A stretch of 64,000 bases of DNA from DATFQE01 sp963733845 (GTDB taxonomy: Bacteria > Actinomycetota > Thermoleophilia > Gaiellales > Gaiellaceae), in the NCBI GenBank assembly GCA_963733845.1, contig CAVTEM010000002.1, positions 62,001 through 126,000 on the forward strand. The letters are read 5' to 3'. Of this stretch, positions 17,987 to 25,580 are shown piece by piece. Each line of letters begins with the position of its first letter. Positions within the stretch are counted from its first letter, which is position 1. A program made the position numbers and the translations under genes. The notes below the pieces were generated by a model. It was not told the origin of the DNA. It ran no database searches and was given only the letters and a program-made list of their open reading frames with translations.

Positions 17987-19371
17987 GCGCGCTCCCCACC
18001 CCGCTCGAGCCTAGTAACAGGTTGTTACTTTCATTCGGGTCACGCCCCGAACGGCCCAGTGAGATCGTGCGGTCGGCGACGCTTGCGGCGAACGTTTCGT
18101 CGTGCGTGACGACGAGCGTCGCTCGCTCGGCGGCTCCACCGCGGAGGAGCTCCGCCAGCTCGGCTTTGCGCTCCGGGTCGACCCCGCGGGTCGGCTCGTC
18201 GAGCACGAGCAGGTCGGGCTCGACGGCGAGGACCGACGCCAGCGCGAGCCGCTCGCGCTCGCCGCTCGAAAGATCGCGCGGGTGACGCGCCTCGAGCCCC
18301 GACAGGCCGAGGGCGGCGAGCCAGCGGCGGGCGCGGGCGGTGTCGCCGCCCACTCCGAGCGCAACCTCGGCGTCGACCCGGTCGCGCGTGAGGTAGCGCC
18401 CGGGGTCCTGGGAGAGATACGCGGCCCGCCCGGAGAGCCGGACCCTCCCCGACGCGGGGGCGATCAGCCCGGACGCGAGCTTGGCGAGCGTCGTCTTGCC
18501 CGAGCCGTTGGGGCCGGTGAGCGCCACGACCTCGCCGCGGCGGAGCTCCAGGTCGACGCCGTCCACCGCGGCGCGCTCGCCGTACGCGAACGACGCCTGT
18601 TCGATGGAGACGACGAGCTCGCCCGGCTCGGTCGACAGGGGCGCACCGGCCGGCTCGACCCAGGCCGGCCGCTCGCGGGCGAGCCACACACGCGCCTCCA
18701 CGGCGGTCCGCGTCGAGCAGCAGCCGACCCGATTCCATGAAGACGACCCGGTCGACTGCGTCCAGGAGACGCTCGGCGCGGTGCTCCGAGATGACGACCG
18801 CCGCGCCGAGCTCCAGCGCCCGGTCGACCAGCGCGAGCACGCCCTCGGGGTCGAGCTGGGAGGTCGGCTCGTCGAGCAGGAGCAGCTGTGGCCGGAGCGC
18901 GAGCACCGCCGCCACGCAGACCCGCTGGAGCTCGCCGCTGGAGAGCTCGTAGGTCGCGCGCGGCGCGAGTGCGCCGGCGCCGATCGACTCGAGCGCCTCG
19001 CGGACGCGGACGGGAATCGCGCGCGGGGCCACGCCCAGGTTCTCGAGCCCGAACGCGACCTCGTGCTCGACCCGCGCCATCACCACCTGGTCCTCGGGAT
19101 CCTGGAAGAGCGTGGCGACGCCGCCCGCGAGCTCGGCCGGCTTCACCTCGCGCGTGTCGCGGCCGAGTACCTCGACCCGGCCGTCGAAGCGGCCGCCGTG
19201 GAAGTGGGGCACCAGCCCCGCGAGCGCGCGCAGCAGGGACGACTTGCCCGAGCCCGACGGCCCCAGGACGAGCACCGCCTCTCCCGGCTCGAGCGCGAGC
19301 GAGACCTCGTCCAGGGCGAGGTCGCCGTCGGGATAGGCGAAGGACAGCCGCTCGACGGACGCTAGAGCCAC
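17976..19371 (-). CDS. ECF transporter fused double ATPase (A1-A2), one frame change
   Basis: Two ABC ATPase domains encoded in series power the ECF module. The first half starts at GTG 19371 and has Walker A LGPSGSGKSS, signature LSSGELQR and Walker B LLLLDEPTSQLD. The second has Walker A GPNGSGKTT, signature LSSGERERL and Walker B LLVLDEPTRGVD. The frame changes near 18700, right after ESGRLLLDAD, and resumes as VEARVWLARERPAW, so the simplest view is a fused protein of about 460 residues with a one-base sequence error; two separate genes (second from 18701) are possible. Fused double ATPases are well known among ECF and YkoD-like transporters. The 3' end overlaps the S gene and the 5' end overlaps ecfT. 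Confidence 0.82.
18012..18030. repeat. Second copy of AT-rich palindrome, in ATPase 3' end
   Basis: This 19-base element matches the core of the palindrome at 17935-17955 at 16 of 19 positions (TAGTAACAG, one base, TTGTTACTT). It lies about 75 bases away, inside the last codons of the ATPase gene, on the upstream side of the S-component start. Paired similar palindromes spanning a start codon look like a double operator. Confidence 0.65.
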
Positions 19372-19982
19372 AGGACCCCCGCCAGGACGAGCGCAACCGC
19401 ACCCGCGAGCGCCGCCCGGTCGAAGCGGCCGCGCGGGCTCGGCGCCCTGGTCGCGCCGGGCCGCCCATAGCCGCGCGCCTCCATCGCCTCGGCCAGGTTG
19501 AGGCCGCGCTCGAGCGAGCCGGCGAGGAGCGGTGAGAGCAGCCGGGCGTGGCCGCGGACACCATCGACAGCGATACCGCGCCCGCGCAGCGCCTCGAGCA
19601 GCCCACGGGCGTCGCGCTCGAGCGTCGGGACGAGCCTCGTCGCGAGTGCGACCGACAGCGCCGAGCGCCGGGCGAAGCCGGCGGCCTGCACGAGCCGGTC
19701 GTGATCGAGCAGCAGCGCATAGGCGGCGAAGGCGAGCCCGACCGCCGCCAGCCGCAGCGCGGCGAGTAGCGCGGATTCGAGCTCCTCGCCCGTCAGGCCG
19801 AGCGGCCCCAGCACGGGCACGGTCGGGCCCTGCCAGAGGTAGTGCGTGCCCTCGGCCGCGAGGAGCGGCGTCAGGGCTGCCACCCAGAACGCCGCGACGA
19901 GCGTGCCCCAGAGGTACAGCCAGCGCCGGCCCCTGGGCCCGCGGAGACAGAGCGCGAGCAGCACGAGGGCGATGGCGGCCAC
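19362..19982 (-). CDS. ecfT: ECF transporter T component (CbiQ/EcfT family)
   Basis: The transmembrane coupling protein that links the ATPases to the S component. It has several membrane helices and the diagnostic coupling-helix motif EAMEARGYGRPG near residue 165. The GTG at 19982 gives 206 residues, short of the usual 240-260; the bases upstream up to the stop at 20057 continue in frame as a hydrophobic alanine/leucine stretch that would be part of the first helix but contain no normal start codon. So the N-terminus is uncertain, and a small sequence error there is likely. It overlaps the ATPase gene by ten bases. Confidence 0.85.
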   Translation of the reverse strand: MAAIALVLLALCLRGPRGRRWLYLWGTLVAAFWVAALTPLLAAEGTHYLWQGPTVPVLGPLGLTGEELESALLAALRLAAVGLAFAAYALLLDHDRLVQAAGFARRSALSVALATRLVPTLERDARGLLEALRGRGIAVDGVRGHARLLSPLLAGSLERGLNLAEAMEARGYGRPGATRAPSPRGRFDRAALAGAVALVLAGVLWL

Positions 19983-20054
19983 CGAGACGAGGTGATCGGC
20001 GAGGAGCGCAGCGGCCGCGCACGCGGCGAGGAGCGCGGCGGCGGGCCCCGCGAC

Positions 20055-20714
20055 TCACGGCAGGCCTTCGAAGCGGTAGCGCACGAGCGCCGGATCGCGG
20101 GCCAGGCGAGGTGCGTCCTGCGCGCCGAGCGTGAAGACGACGCGGCCGTCCGAGCGCGAGGCGCGGAAGCCGCGCCCGGGAACGATTCGGAGGACGTTGG
20201 CATCGGGCGGAGCGCGCGGGGCGACCCGGCCGCCGATCAGCCGCGCGAGCTTTCCCGCGACCGGCGAGTCGCCGACGACAACGGCGTCCGGAACGTCGCC
20301 GTCGAAACCGTGCAGGAACGGCTCCGGGAACGCTCCCACGACGACCGGCACCTGCATCTCCTCCGCCCAGGAGCGGTAGTCCCACCAGACGACGTCGCCG
20401 GGCCGCAGCCGGTACTCGGCCGCGCTGCGGTCGCCCTCGAGCCCGTTCACGTACCAGAACCAGTCGCGCTGGTCGGAGAGGCTCCCCTGCACGCCCTCGA
20501 TCTCCTGCACGAAGCGACCGCCGTACCGGGTCTCGACGTCGAGCTCCCGCTCGACCGCCTCGAGCGCGGAGATGCCGGCGGGCACACCCCCGCTGTGCAC
20601 GACCTCGGCGCCGCGGTCGCGCGTGACCCAGAGCGACGCGGCTCCCGAGCCCGCCCGCTCCTCACCGCAGCCCGCGAGCGCGAGGGCGAGGAGGAGCGGG
20701 AGGACTCTGAGCAT
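20055..20714 (-). CDS. DUF4430 lipoprotein (transcobalamin beta-domain-like)
   Basis: About 219 residues with a lipoprotein signal: hydrophobic LRVLPLLLALALAGC, where the LAGC lipobox would attach the protein to the outer face of the membrane. The DUF4430 core shows GISALEAVERE, DWFWYVNG and EYRLRPGDVVWWDYRSW, the pattern shared with the C-terminal domain of transcobalamin/intrinsic factor. The ATG at 20714 follows the upstream stop as TGATG; a GTG at 20717 is the alternative. About 80 further residues have no recognised family. Place in the operon suggests a tethered corrinoid receptor feeding the ECF transporter. Confidence 0.85.
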   Translation of the reverse strand: MLRVLPLLLALALAGCGEERAGSGAASLWVTRDRGAEVVHSGGVPAGISALEAVERELDVETRYGGRFVQEIEGVQGSLSDQRDWFWYVNGLEGDRSAAEYRLRPGDVVWWDYRSWAEEMQVPVVVGAFPEPFLHGFDGDVPDAVVVGDSPVAGKLARLIGGRVAPRAPPDANVLRIVPGRGFRASRSDGRVVFTLGAQDAPRLARDPALVRYRFEGLP

Positions 20715-21313
20715 CACGCGAGGGCGTTCGAGCGGACCGCGCCGGCGAGCGTCGCCCGCACCGCGCCCTTGTGCGCGCCGGGGCAGGCCGAGCCACCGCG
20801 CGTGCGAACGCGCCGACCGTCGACCTGGAGCACCGCGCCGGCCGCCGCCGCGCTCTTGCCGGTGTCGTCCTGGGCCAGGACGCGGTAGCAGCCGCTTCGG
20901 CCGCTTCTGCAGCAGCAGCGTCTTCGGGCCGCCCGGCCGGGCCGAAGGTGGCCCAGTACCAGAGCACGCGGTCGCCGTCGGCCAGCACCACCTTGTCGGC
21001 GCCGACGGGCGGGGACGCGCCGTTCACCTTGAAGACCCAGCCGCTCGACGCGTCCGCCGCGTAGCGGCCGATCTGGGAGACGTAGGGCCCGAACGAGGTC
21101 TGGCGTGACGTTGTAGTAGAACTCGGCGCGGCCGCTGGCGGCCTCGAGGGCGTCGAGCGCGTTGGCGCCCCCTTCGAAGCGTGGCTCCGCGGCGCCGTAG
21201 AGCGTGGTCGTCTTGCCTTCGACGCGCACGCTCACGCGCACGCCGAGGGCCGAGGGAACGAGAACCGCCGCGAGCGCGACGAGCGCCGCGAGGGCGAGGG
21301 GTAGTCGATGCAC
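20714..21313 (-). CDS. Secreted DUF4430 protein, several frame changes
   Basis: First gene after the cobalamin riboswitch. The GTG at 21313 has a GGGAGG ribosome binding site five bases upstream and a signal peptide (LPLALAALVALAAVLVPSALG). The frame changes near 21103, after GRAEFYYNV, to give QTSFGPYVSQIGRYA, SSGWVFKVNG and DRVLWYWATFGPAG, clear DUF4430 motifs; it changes again around 20900-20940 to reach GCYRVLAQDDTGKSA and the end. The three pieces join into one continuous domain of about 200 residues, so sequence errors are likelier than decay. No lipobox is present, so it may be released or held otherwise. The C-terminal part has a CPGAHKG segment of unknown role. Confidence 0.75.
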   Translation of the reverse strand: MHRLPLALAALVALAAVLVPSALGVRVSVRVEGKTTTLYGAAEPRFEGGANALDALEAASGRAEFYYNVTPDLVRALRLPDRPLRGGRVERLGLQGERRVPARRRRQGGAGRRRPRALVLGHLRPGRAARRRCCCRSGRSGCYRVLAQDDTGKSAAAAGAVLQVDGRRVRTRGGSACPGAHKGAVRATLAGAVRSNALA

Positions 21314-21349
21314 GAATCCTCCCTTCCGCGAGGGGTTCGAGTTGGCGGC

Positions 21350-21495
21350 GGGCGGCAGGTCTTCTGACTCGGGGCTCCCCCTCCGCCGCCTTCCCGGCCG
21401 TGGCCAGTGGCGTCGTGGCGGAGGGCTTCTCCCCTCACAGCGGCGGGACCGTCCCGGATTCGCACCGGGTTCCCCAACCGAGCGCCGGTTTTGTG
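21350..21495 (-). promoter_or_regulatory. Cobalamin riboswitch
   Basis: On the minus strand the region reads through the class hallmarks in order: GGGAACCCGGTGCGAATCC, GGGACGGTCCCGCCGCTGTG, the B12-box-like GCCACTGGCC followed by GGGAAGGC, and AGTCAGAAGACCTGCC near the 3' end. These are the conserved core and B12-box elements of adenosylcobalamin-type riboswitches. It ends about 35 bases before the GTG of the first DUF4430 gene and so would repress the whole ECF operon when cobalamin is plentiful. The boundaries are approximate; the 5' P1 side may reach a few bases further. Confidence 0.93.
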
Positions 21496-21518
21496 GCGCG
21501 AGACTACCATCCCGCTTC

Positions 21519-21860
21519 GTGGCGGCCTCGCGCGTTCTGTCCGCCTGGCTGCCGGTCGTGGCCTGGGCGGGATTGATCTTCACGCTGTCCTCGATCCCCG
21601 ACCTGGGGACCGGGCTGGGCGGCTGGGATCTCGTGCTCCGCAAGCTGGCGCACACCGCCGAGTACGCCGTGCTCGGCCTCTTGCTGTTTCGTGCGCTCGA
21701 GAACGCCTGGGCGGCGTTCTTGCTCGGCGCCGCCTACGCGGTCACGGACGAGCTCCACCAGGCGTTCGTCCCCGGACGGCAGGGTGCGCCGCTCGACGTC
21801 GCCATCGACGCGGCCGGCGTGGCCGTCGGCGTGCTGCTTGCGCTCCGGCTCCGCCGGTGA
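21519..21860 (+). CDS. VanZ-family membrane protein
   Basis: A 113-residue protein with about four helices and VanZ landmarks: WAGLIFTLSSIPDLG, RKLAHTAEYAVLGLLL and AVTDELHQAFVPGRQGAPLD followed by DVAIDAAG. The His and Asp-Glu-x-His-Gln residues are conserved in the family. VanZ gives low-level teicoplanin resistance in enterococci, but the widespread short homologues have no proven job. The GTG at 21519 is divergent from the riboswitch. Its stop overlaps the next gene's GTG. Confidence 0.85.
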   Translation: MAASRVLSAWLPVVAWAGLIFTLSSIPDLGTGLGGWDLVLRKLAHTAEYAVLGLLLFRALENAWAAFLLGAAYAVTDELHQAFVPGRQGAPLDVAIDAAGVAVGVLLALRLRR

Positions 21861-22311
21861 ACGTTGCGCTCGACCTCGACGGCGTGCTCGGCGACACCCG
21901 GCCGCTCTGGGACGCCTGGCTTGCCGATGCAACTCGGCGCTTTCGTTCGATCGCGGCGCTCGATCCGGAGTCGATCCCTCCCGACCGCGCCGCCGCAGCC
22001 GTCGAGCTCGACCGCTGGGCGAAGCTGGGGATCGGCGACTGGCGGGCCTCGCTCGCCCGCTTCGCCGAAGATCACGCCCCCGTCTACCTGCGGCCCGACG
22101 CGAGGGTGACTGCGCGACCTACGCCGGCTCGAAGCCGCCGGCGCGACGATCGGCGTCTTCACCGACGCGCCGGAGGAGCTGGCGCGCGTAGCGCTGTCGC
22201 ACCTCGGCGCGGCTCGCCGCGTCACCGGGATCGCGCAAGCACCCGGAGCAGCTAGGGAAGGATGTTGTGGTCGTCAGGAGCTCAGAGGAGCTCGCCCGCC
22301 TCGAGCTCTAA
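21857..22311 (+). CDS. HAD-superfamily hydrolase, two frame changes
   Basis: Begins at GTG 21857 (GTGA overlap) with VNVALDLDGVLGDTRPLW, the DxDG motif I of HAD phosphatases. Frame changes occur near 22105 and 22230. The second part gives LEAAGATIGVFTDAPEE, which holds motif II (Thr), and the third gives SRKHPEQLGKDVVVV, which holds motif III (Lys), then stops at 22311. Joined, it makes about 150 residues with a small cap. Substrate is unknown. The split motifs in perfect order argue for sequence errors rather than a pseudogene. Confidence 0.7.
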
Positions 22312-22321
22312 GATTCCGCCC

Positions 22322-22543
22322 ATGGAGGGCAAGAAGGTCGGCGACCGCCAGTTGGACGCGCTGCTCGAGCGCCTGGACGCCATCCACGCCGAGCTGCGCA
22401 CGCTCAACCGCCGCCTGGAGACGGGCGAGAACCTGATCCCGCTCGTGCACCAGATGGCGCAGCTCAACGAGTCGCTACAGGCGCTCGCGTACGCGGCGCT
22501 CGGGCAGCAGGGGCCGAGCGTGCGACGGCGCCGCACGGGCTAG
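22322..22543 (+). CDS. Small coiled-coil protein
   Basis: A 73-residue protein, unrecognised. It is mostly helical with heptad-like Leu spacing (LDALLERLDAIHAELRTLNR) and a basic C-terminus (RRRRTG). The ATG at 22322 sits ten bases after the HAD stop, so it is likely co-transcribed. Its end overlaps the convergent small gene by four bases. Confidence 0.55.
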   Translation: MEGKKVGDRQLDALLERLDAIHAELRTLNRRLETGENLIPLVHQMAQLNESLQALAYAALGQQGPSVRRRRTG

Positions 22544-22743
22544 AGCTTGATCGCCAGCGTGGCGATGACGCCGACCATCGCCAGCAGGAGCGTGTCGACC
22601 CTCAGCCGAAGCGCACGTACCTCCCCACGAACGTCGGCAAACCCCGATCGCACCTCGTCACGCAAGTCATCCACGCGCGCCGACAGGCTGAGGACTCGCT
22701 CGTCGAGCCTCCCGACGTCCGCCTCGAGCTCACGATCTGACAC
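22540..22743 (-). CDS. Small tail-anchored coiled-coil membrane protein
   Basis: A 67-residue protein starting at GTG 22743. A heptad-rich helix (VGRLDERVLSLSARVDDLRD) leads into a single C-terminal membrane segment (TLLLAMVGVIATLAIKL). Such short coiled-coil tail-anchored proteins are common and of unknown function. No clear ribosome binding site is seen, so the call rests on composition and layout. Confidence 0.5.
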   Translation of the reverse strand: MSDRELEADVGRLDERVLSLSARVDDLRDEVRSGFADVRGEVRALRLRVDTLLLAMVGVIATLAIKL

Positions 22744-22774
22744 GTTTTTAGGATAGAGCAGCTGTCGAGATGTC

Positions 22775-23337
22775 CTATTCGGCCACCTCGCCGTACCGGA
22801 AGCAGTCGACCGTATGGTCGTTCACGAGCCCCGCGGCCTGCATGAACGCGTAGCAGACCGTCGGCCCGACGAAGCGGAAGCCCTGGCGCTTCAGCTCCTT
22901 GCTCATCGCCTTCGACTCGGCGGTCTCCGCCGGCAGCTCGCTCAAAGCCCGCCAGCGGTTCACCCGCGGCTTGCCGTCCACGAACGACCACAGCAGCTCG
23001 TCGAAGCCGCCCTCGAGTGCCAGCACGGCCCGCGCGTTCGCCACCGTGGACTCCACCTTGAGCCGGTTGCGGACGATCCCCGGGTCGGCGAGAAGCCGCT
23101 CGACGTCACGCTCACCGTAGCGCGCCACCCGCTCCGGGCTCGAAGCCCTCGAAGGCCGACGCGGTAACCCTCGCGCTTGCGCAGGATCGTCGACCAGGAC
23201 AGCCCTGCCTGCGCGCCCTCGAGCGTCAGCAGCTCGAACAGCTCCCGCTCACCGTGGAGCGGCACCCCCCACTCCTCGTCGTGGTACGCCTCGTAGAGCG
23301 GATCGCCGTCGGGAACCCACCCGCAGCGCACCATCAC
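22775..23337 (-). CDS. tag: DNA-3-methyladenine glycosylase I, one frame change
   Basis: Base-excision repair enzyme that removes 3-methyladenine. The N-terminal part has the family start RCGWVPDGDPLYEAYHDEEW, including an early Cys that is a zinc ligand in Tag, and LTLEGAQAGLSWSTILRKRE, with the catalytic-site Glu. The frame changes near 23145 and resumes in VARYGERDVERLLADPGIVR, then GFRFVGPTVCYAFMQAAGLV and NDHTVDCFR, holding the remaining Cys and His zinc ligands. Joined length of about 187 residues is normal. GTG 23337 or ATG 23334 may be the start; they are adjacent. It follows the dehydrogenase gene by seven bases. Confidence 0.85.
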
Positions 23338-23344
23338 GGCGCTC

Positions 23345-24464
23345 CTACCGCGCGAGCCGGTAGACCGAGCCCTCGAGCGAGGTCAGGTAGAGCTCGCCCG
23401 TCGCATCCTCGCCGAACGAGGACAGGGCGTCGACCCGGATCGCCTCCAGGCGCACGCCCCGCGCCCTGCCTCCGGAGACCGCAAGGCTCCAGACCCGGCC
23501 GGAGCAGTAGTCCCCGAAGAAGTACCGCCCGCGCGCCGACGAAACCGCGGCGCCGCGGTAGACGAAGCCACCGCTGACCGAGCAGCCGTTGCTCCGGTCA
23601 TAGACGTGGATCGGCTGCCTCAGGCGCCCCGGCCCGAGCGTCCTTCTGCTCGAAGGAGGCACGACCCTCGTAGACGTCCCAGCCGTAGTTCTCGAGACCG
23701 GGGCTGCTGCGGGGCGTGTAGTTGATCTCCTCCCACGAGCCCTGCCCCACGTCGCCCATGTACAGGGCACCGGTGGCCCGGTCGAAGGAGAAGCGCCACG
23801 GGTTGCGGACCCCGAGCGCGACGATCTGCCACTTCGCGCCCCGCCTGTTCACGTTGATGGCGAGCAGCTTGCCCAGCCGGCTGCCGAGGTTCTGCGCTCG
23901 ATCCTCCGGGTCGCCGCCGGCCCCGCCGTCGCCCATGCCCACGTACAGGCGACCGTCCGGCCCGAAGGCGACCTGGCCGCCGTTGTGATTCGAGTACGGC
24001 TGCTGGACGAGGAGCAGCTGCCGCACGCGCTTGACCGCCTTGCGGCCATCCGAGCGGTACTCGACCACGCGGGTGTGACCGTTGTTGTCGGTGAAGTTCA
24101 CGTAGAAGAGGCGGTTCTGCGCGTAGCGCGGGTGGAAGGCCACGGAGAGCAGGCCCTGCTCGCCGCCCGAGGTCACCTGGCTGTCGATGTCGAGGAACGG
24201 CTGCGCACGGATGCGGCCGTTCTCGAGCACGACGATCTTGCCGTCCTGCAGGACGATGTACAGGCGACCGCGCTCGTTGCGCGGCGCGGAGGCGTGCAAC
24301 GGCGAGTCGAGGCCGCTCGCCACCTGCTGCAATCGCAGCTGCGGCGCGTGCGGGCGCGCATCCGCGCTCGGGCCCGAGAAGAGCTCGAAGCCGAGGAAGC
24401 CGAGCACCGCCAGCGCGGCTCCGAGGGCGACGATCTCACGCACGAACGGTCGACGGGGTAGCAC
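23345..24464 (-). CDS. GSDH-type (PQQ-dependent) sugar dehydrogenase-like protein, one frame change
   Basis: Soluble glucose/sorbosone-dehydrogenase family beta-propeller, exported by an N-terminal membrane segment (VALGAALAVLGFLGFELF). Family motifs include GGEQGLLSVAFHPRYAQN, HNGGQVAFGPDGRLYVGMGDG and ALGVRNPWRFSFD followed by GDVGQGSWEEIN. The frame changes near 23635 and continues as PIHVYDRSNGCSVSGGFVYRG to YLTSLEGSVYRLAR. About 370 residues in total. The real substrate and whether PQQ is bound cannot be told; no PQQ synthesis genes are nearby. GTG 24464 is the likely start. Confidence 0.8.
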
Positions 24465-24485
24465 GGATCGGGAAGGGTACAGGCC

Positions 24486-25148
24486 TCAGCGGCTAAGAAG
24501 CAGCTTGCGGAGGTCCTCTTCCTTGCCGCGTCGGAGCAGGGCGAGCACCTGGTCGCCGGGGGCGAGCCGGTCGACCTTGTCCGGCCCCTCGGCGCTGCCC
24601 TCGCGTATCACGGCGATGACCGTGGCGCCGTCGGGCAAGCCCAGCTCGGCCACGCGCTTGCCCACGCACGGCGAGGTCTTGTCGACCTGCACCTCGACGA
24701 TGTCGAGGTCCTCCGTCCGCAGCTCGAGCAGGTGCACGAGCCCGTGCTCGGGTACCTCGTGCTCGATCATCGCCAGCACGCTCGAGACCGCGGAGACCGT
24801 CGGCATGATGCCCAGGAAATCGAAGTGCTCCTGGTTCCTCGGGTTGTTCACGCGCGCGATCACCTTCTCGACGCCGTAACGCTCGCGCGCCACCTGGCCG
24901 ATGACGATGTTGTCCTCGTCGTCCCCGGTCGTGGCGACAACGACGTCGGGCGGCCGCTCGATCCCGGCGAGCTCGAGCACGTAGAACTCCGTCGCGTCGC
25001 CGCGGATGAGCCGGTGCTCGAACTCGTCCTCGAGCTTTGCAAACCGGAACGGGCGCTGCTCGATCAGCGCCACCTCATGACCGCCCGCGATCAGCGTGCG
25101 CGCCACATTCGAGCCGACCTTGCCGCCTCCGGCGACGATCACGAACAC
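24486..25148 (-). CDS. TrkA-type regulatory subunit (RCK N and C domains)
   Basis: A 220-residue potassium-channel regulator. The N-terminal Rossmann domain starts VIVAGGGKVGSNVA and has VVVATTGDDEDNIVIGQVA; the C-terminal TrkA_C domain carries PCVGKRVAELGLPDGATVIA and LAPGDQVLALLRRG. These proteins bind nucleotides such as NAD, ATP or c-di-AMP and gate a membrane partner. GTG 25148 directly follows the stop of the previous gene. The next partner upstream is a second TrkA-like protein and then two APC permeases, so it may regulate one of these or the divergent TrkH. Confidence 0.88.
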   Translation of the reverse strand: MFVIVAGGGKVGSNVARTLIAGGHEVALIEQRPFRFAKLEDEFEHRLIRGDATEFYVLELAGIERPPDVVVATTGDDEDNIVIGQVARERYGVEKVIARVNNPRNQEHFDFLGIMPTVSAVSSVLAMIEHEVPEHGLVHLLELRTEDLDIVEVQVDKTSPCVGKRVAELGLPDGATVIAVIREGSAEGPDKVDRLAPGDQVLALLRRGKEEDLRKLLLSR

Positions 25149-25571
25149 CTAAGCCGATGCCTCCTTGACGACGCTCTCGAGCACGCGGTTCGTCAGCGTT
25201 TCGATCGCCGTCTTCGTCGGGCAAATGATCTCGAGCCCGAGGCGCGAGTAGAGCTCGGCCCGCGCGGGGTCAAGAATGCGGACGATCACGCACGGCACCT
25301 CGAACCGACGCTGTGCGAGCTGGCCGACGACGAGGTTGGTGTTGTCGCCGTTCGTCGCGATCACGACCGCGTCGGCGTCCTCGATGCCCGCCTCGCGGAG
25401 CAGGTCGATATCCATGGCATGGCCGACCAGAAAGCCGCCCTGCCAGCTCTCGCCGAGACGGTTGAGCACCTCCTCGCTCTCGTCGATCGCGACGACGTCC
25501 CAGCCTTCGCCGTCGAGGTTCTTGGCCACCTGGGAGCCGACGCGTCCACAGCCGATCACGATCGCTTTCAT
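25149..25571 (-). CDS. TrkA-N (RCK) domain protein
   Basis: A 140-residue protein holding only the Rossmann part of TrkA: start KAIVIGCGRVGSQVAKNL, an acidic ribose-binding position in VVAIDESEEV and AVVIATNGDNTNLVVGQLA. It lacks a TrkA_C domain and so probably pairs with the next protein, with which it is translated back to back. It follows the APC-UspA permease by nine bases. Confidence 0.85.
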   Translation of the reverse strand: MKAIVIGCGRVGSQVAKNLDGEGWDVVAIDESEEVLNRLGESWQGGFLVGHAMDIDLLREAGIEDADAVVIATNGDNTNLVVGQLAQRRFEVPCVIVRILDPARAELYSRLGLEIICPTKTAIETLTNRVLESVVKEASA

Positions 25572-25580
25572 GGCCTGAGC

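Noticed and set aside
18040..20385. A 781-codon open frame on the minus strand
   Set aside because: Only its middle is real (first half of the double ATPase); the rest is antisense-like Arg/Ala-rich reading of ecfT and the second ATPase half.
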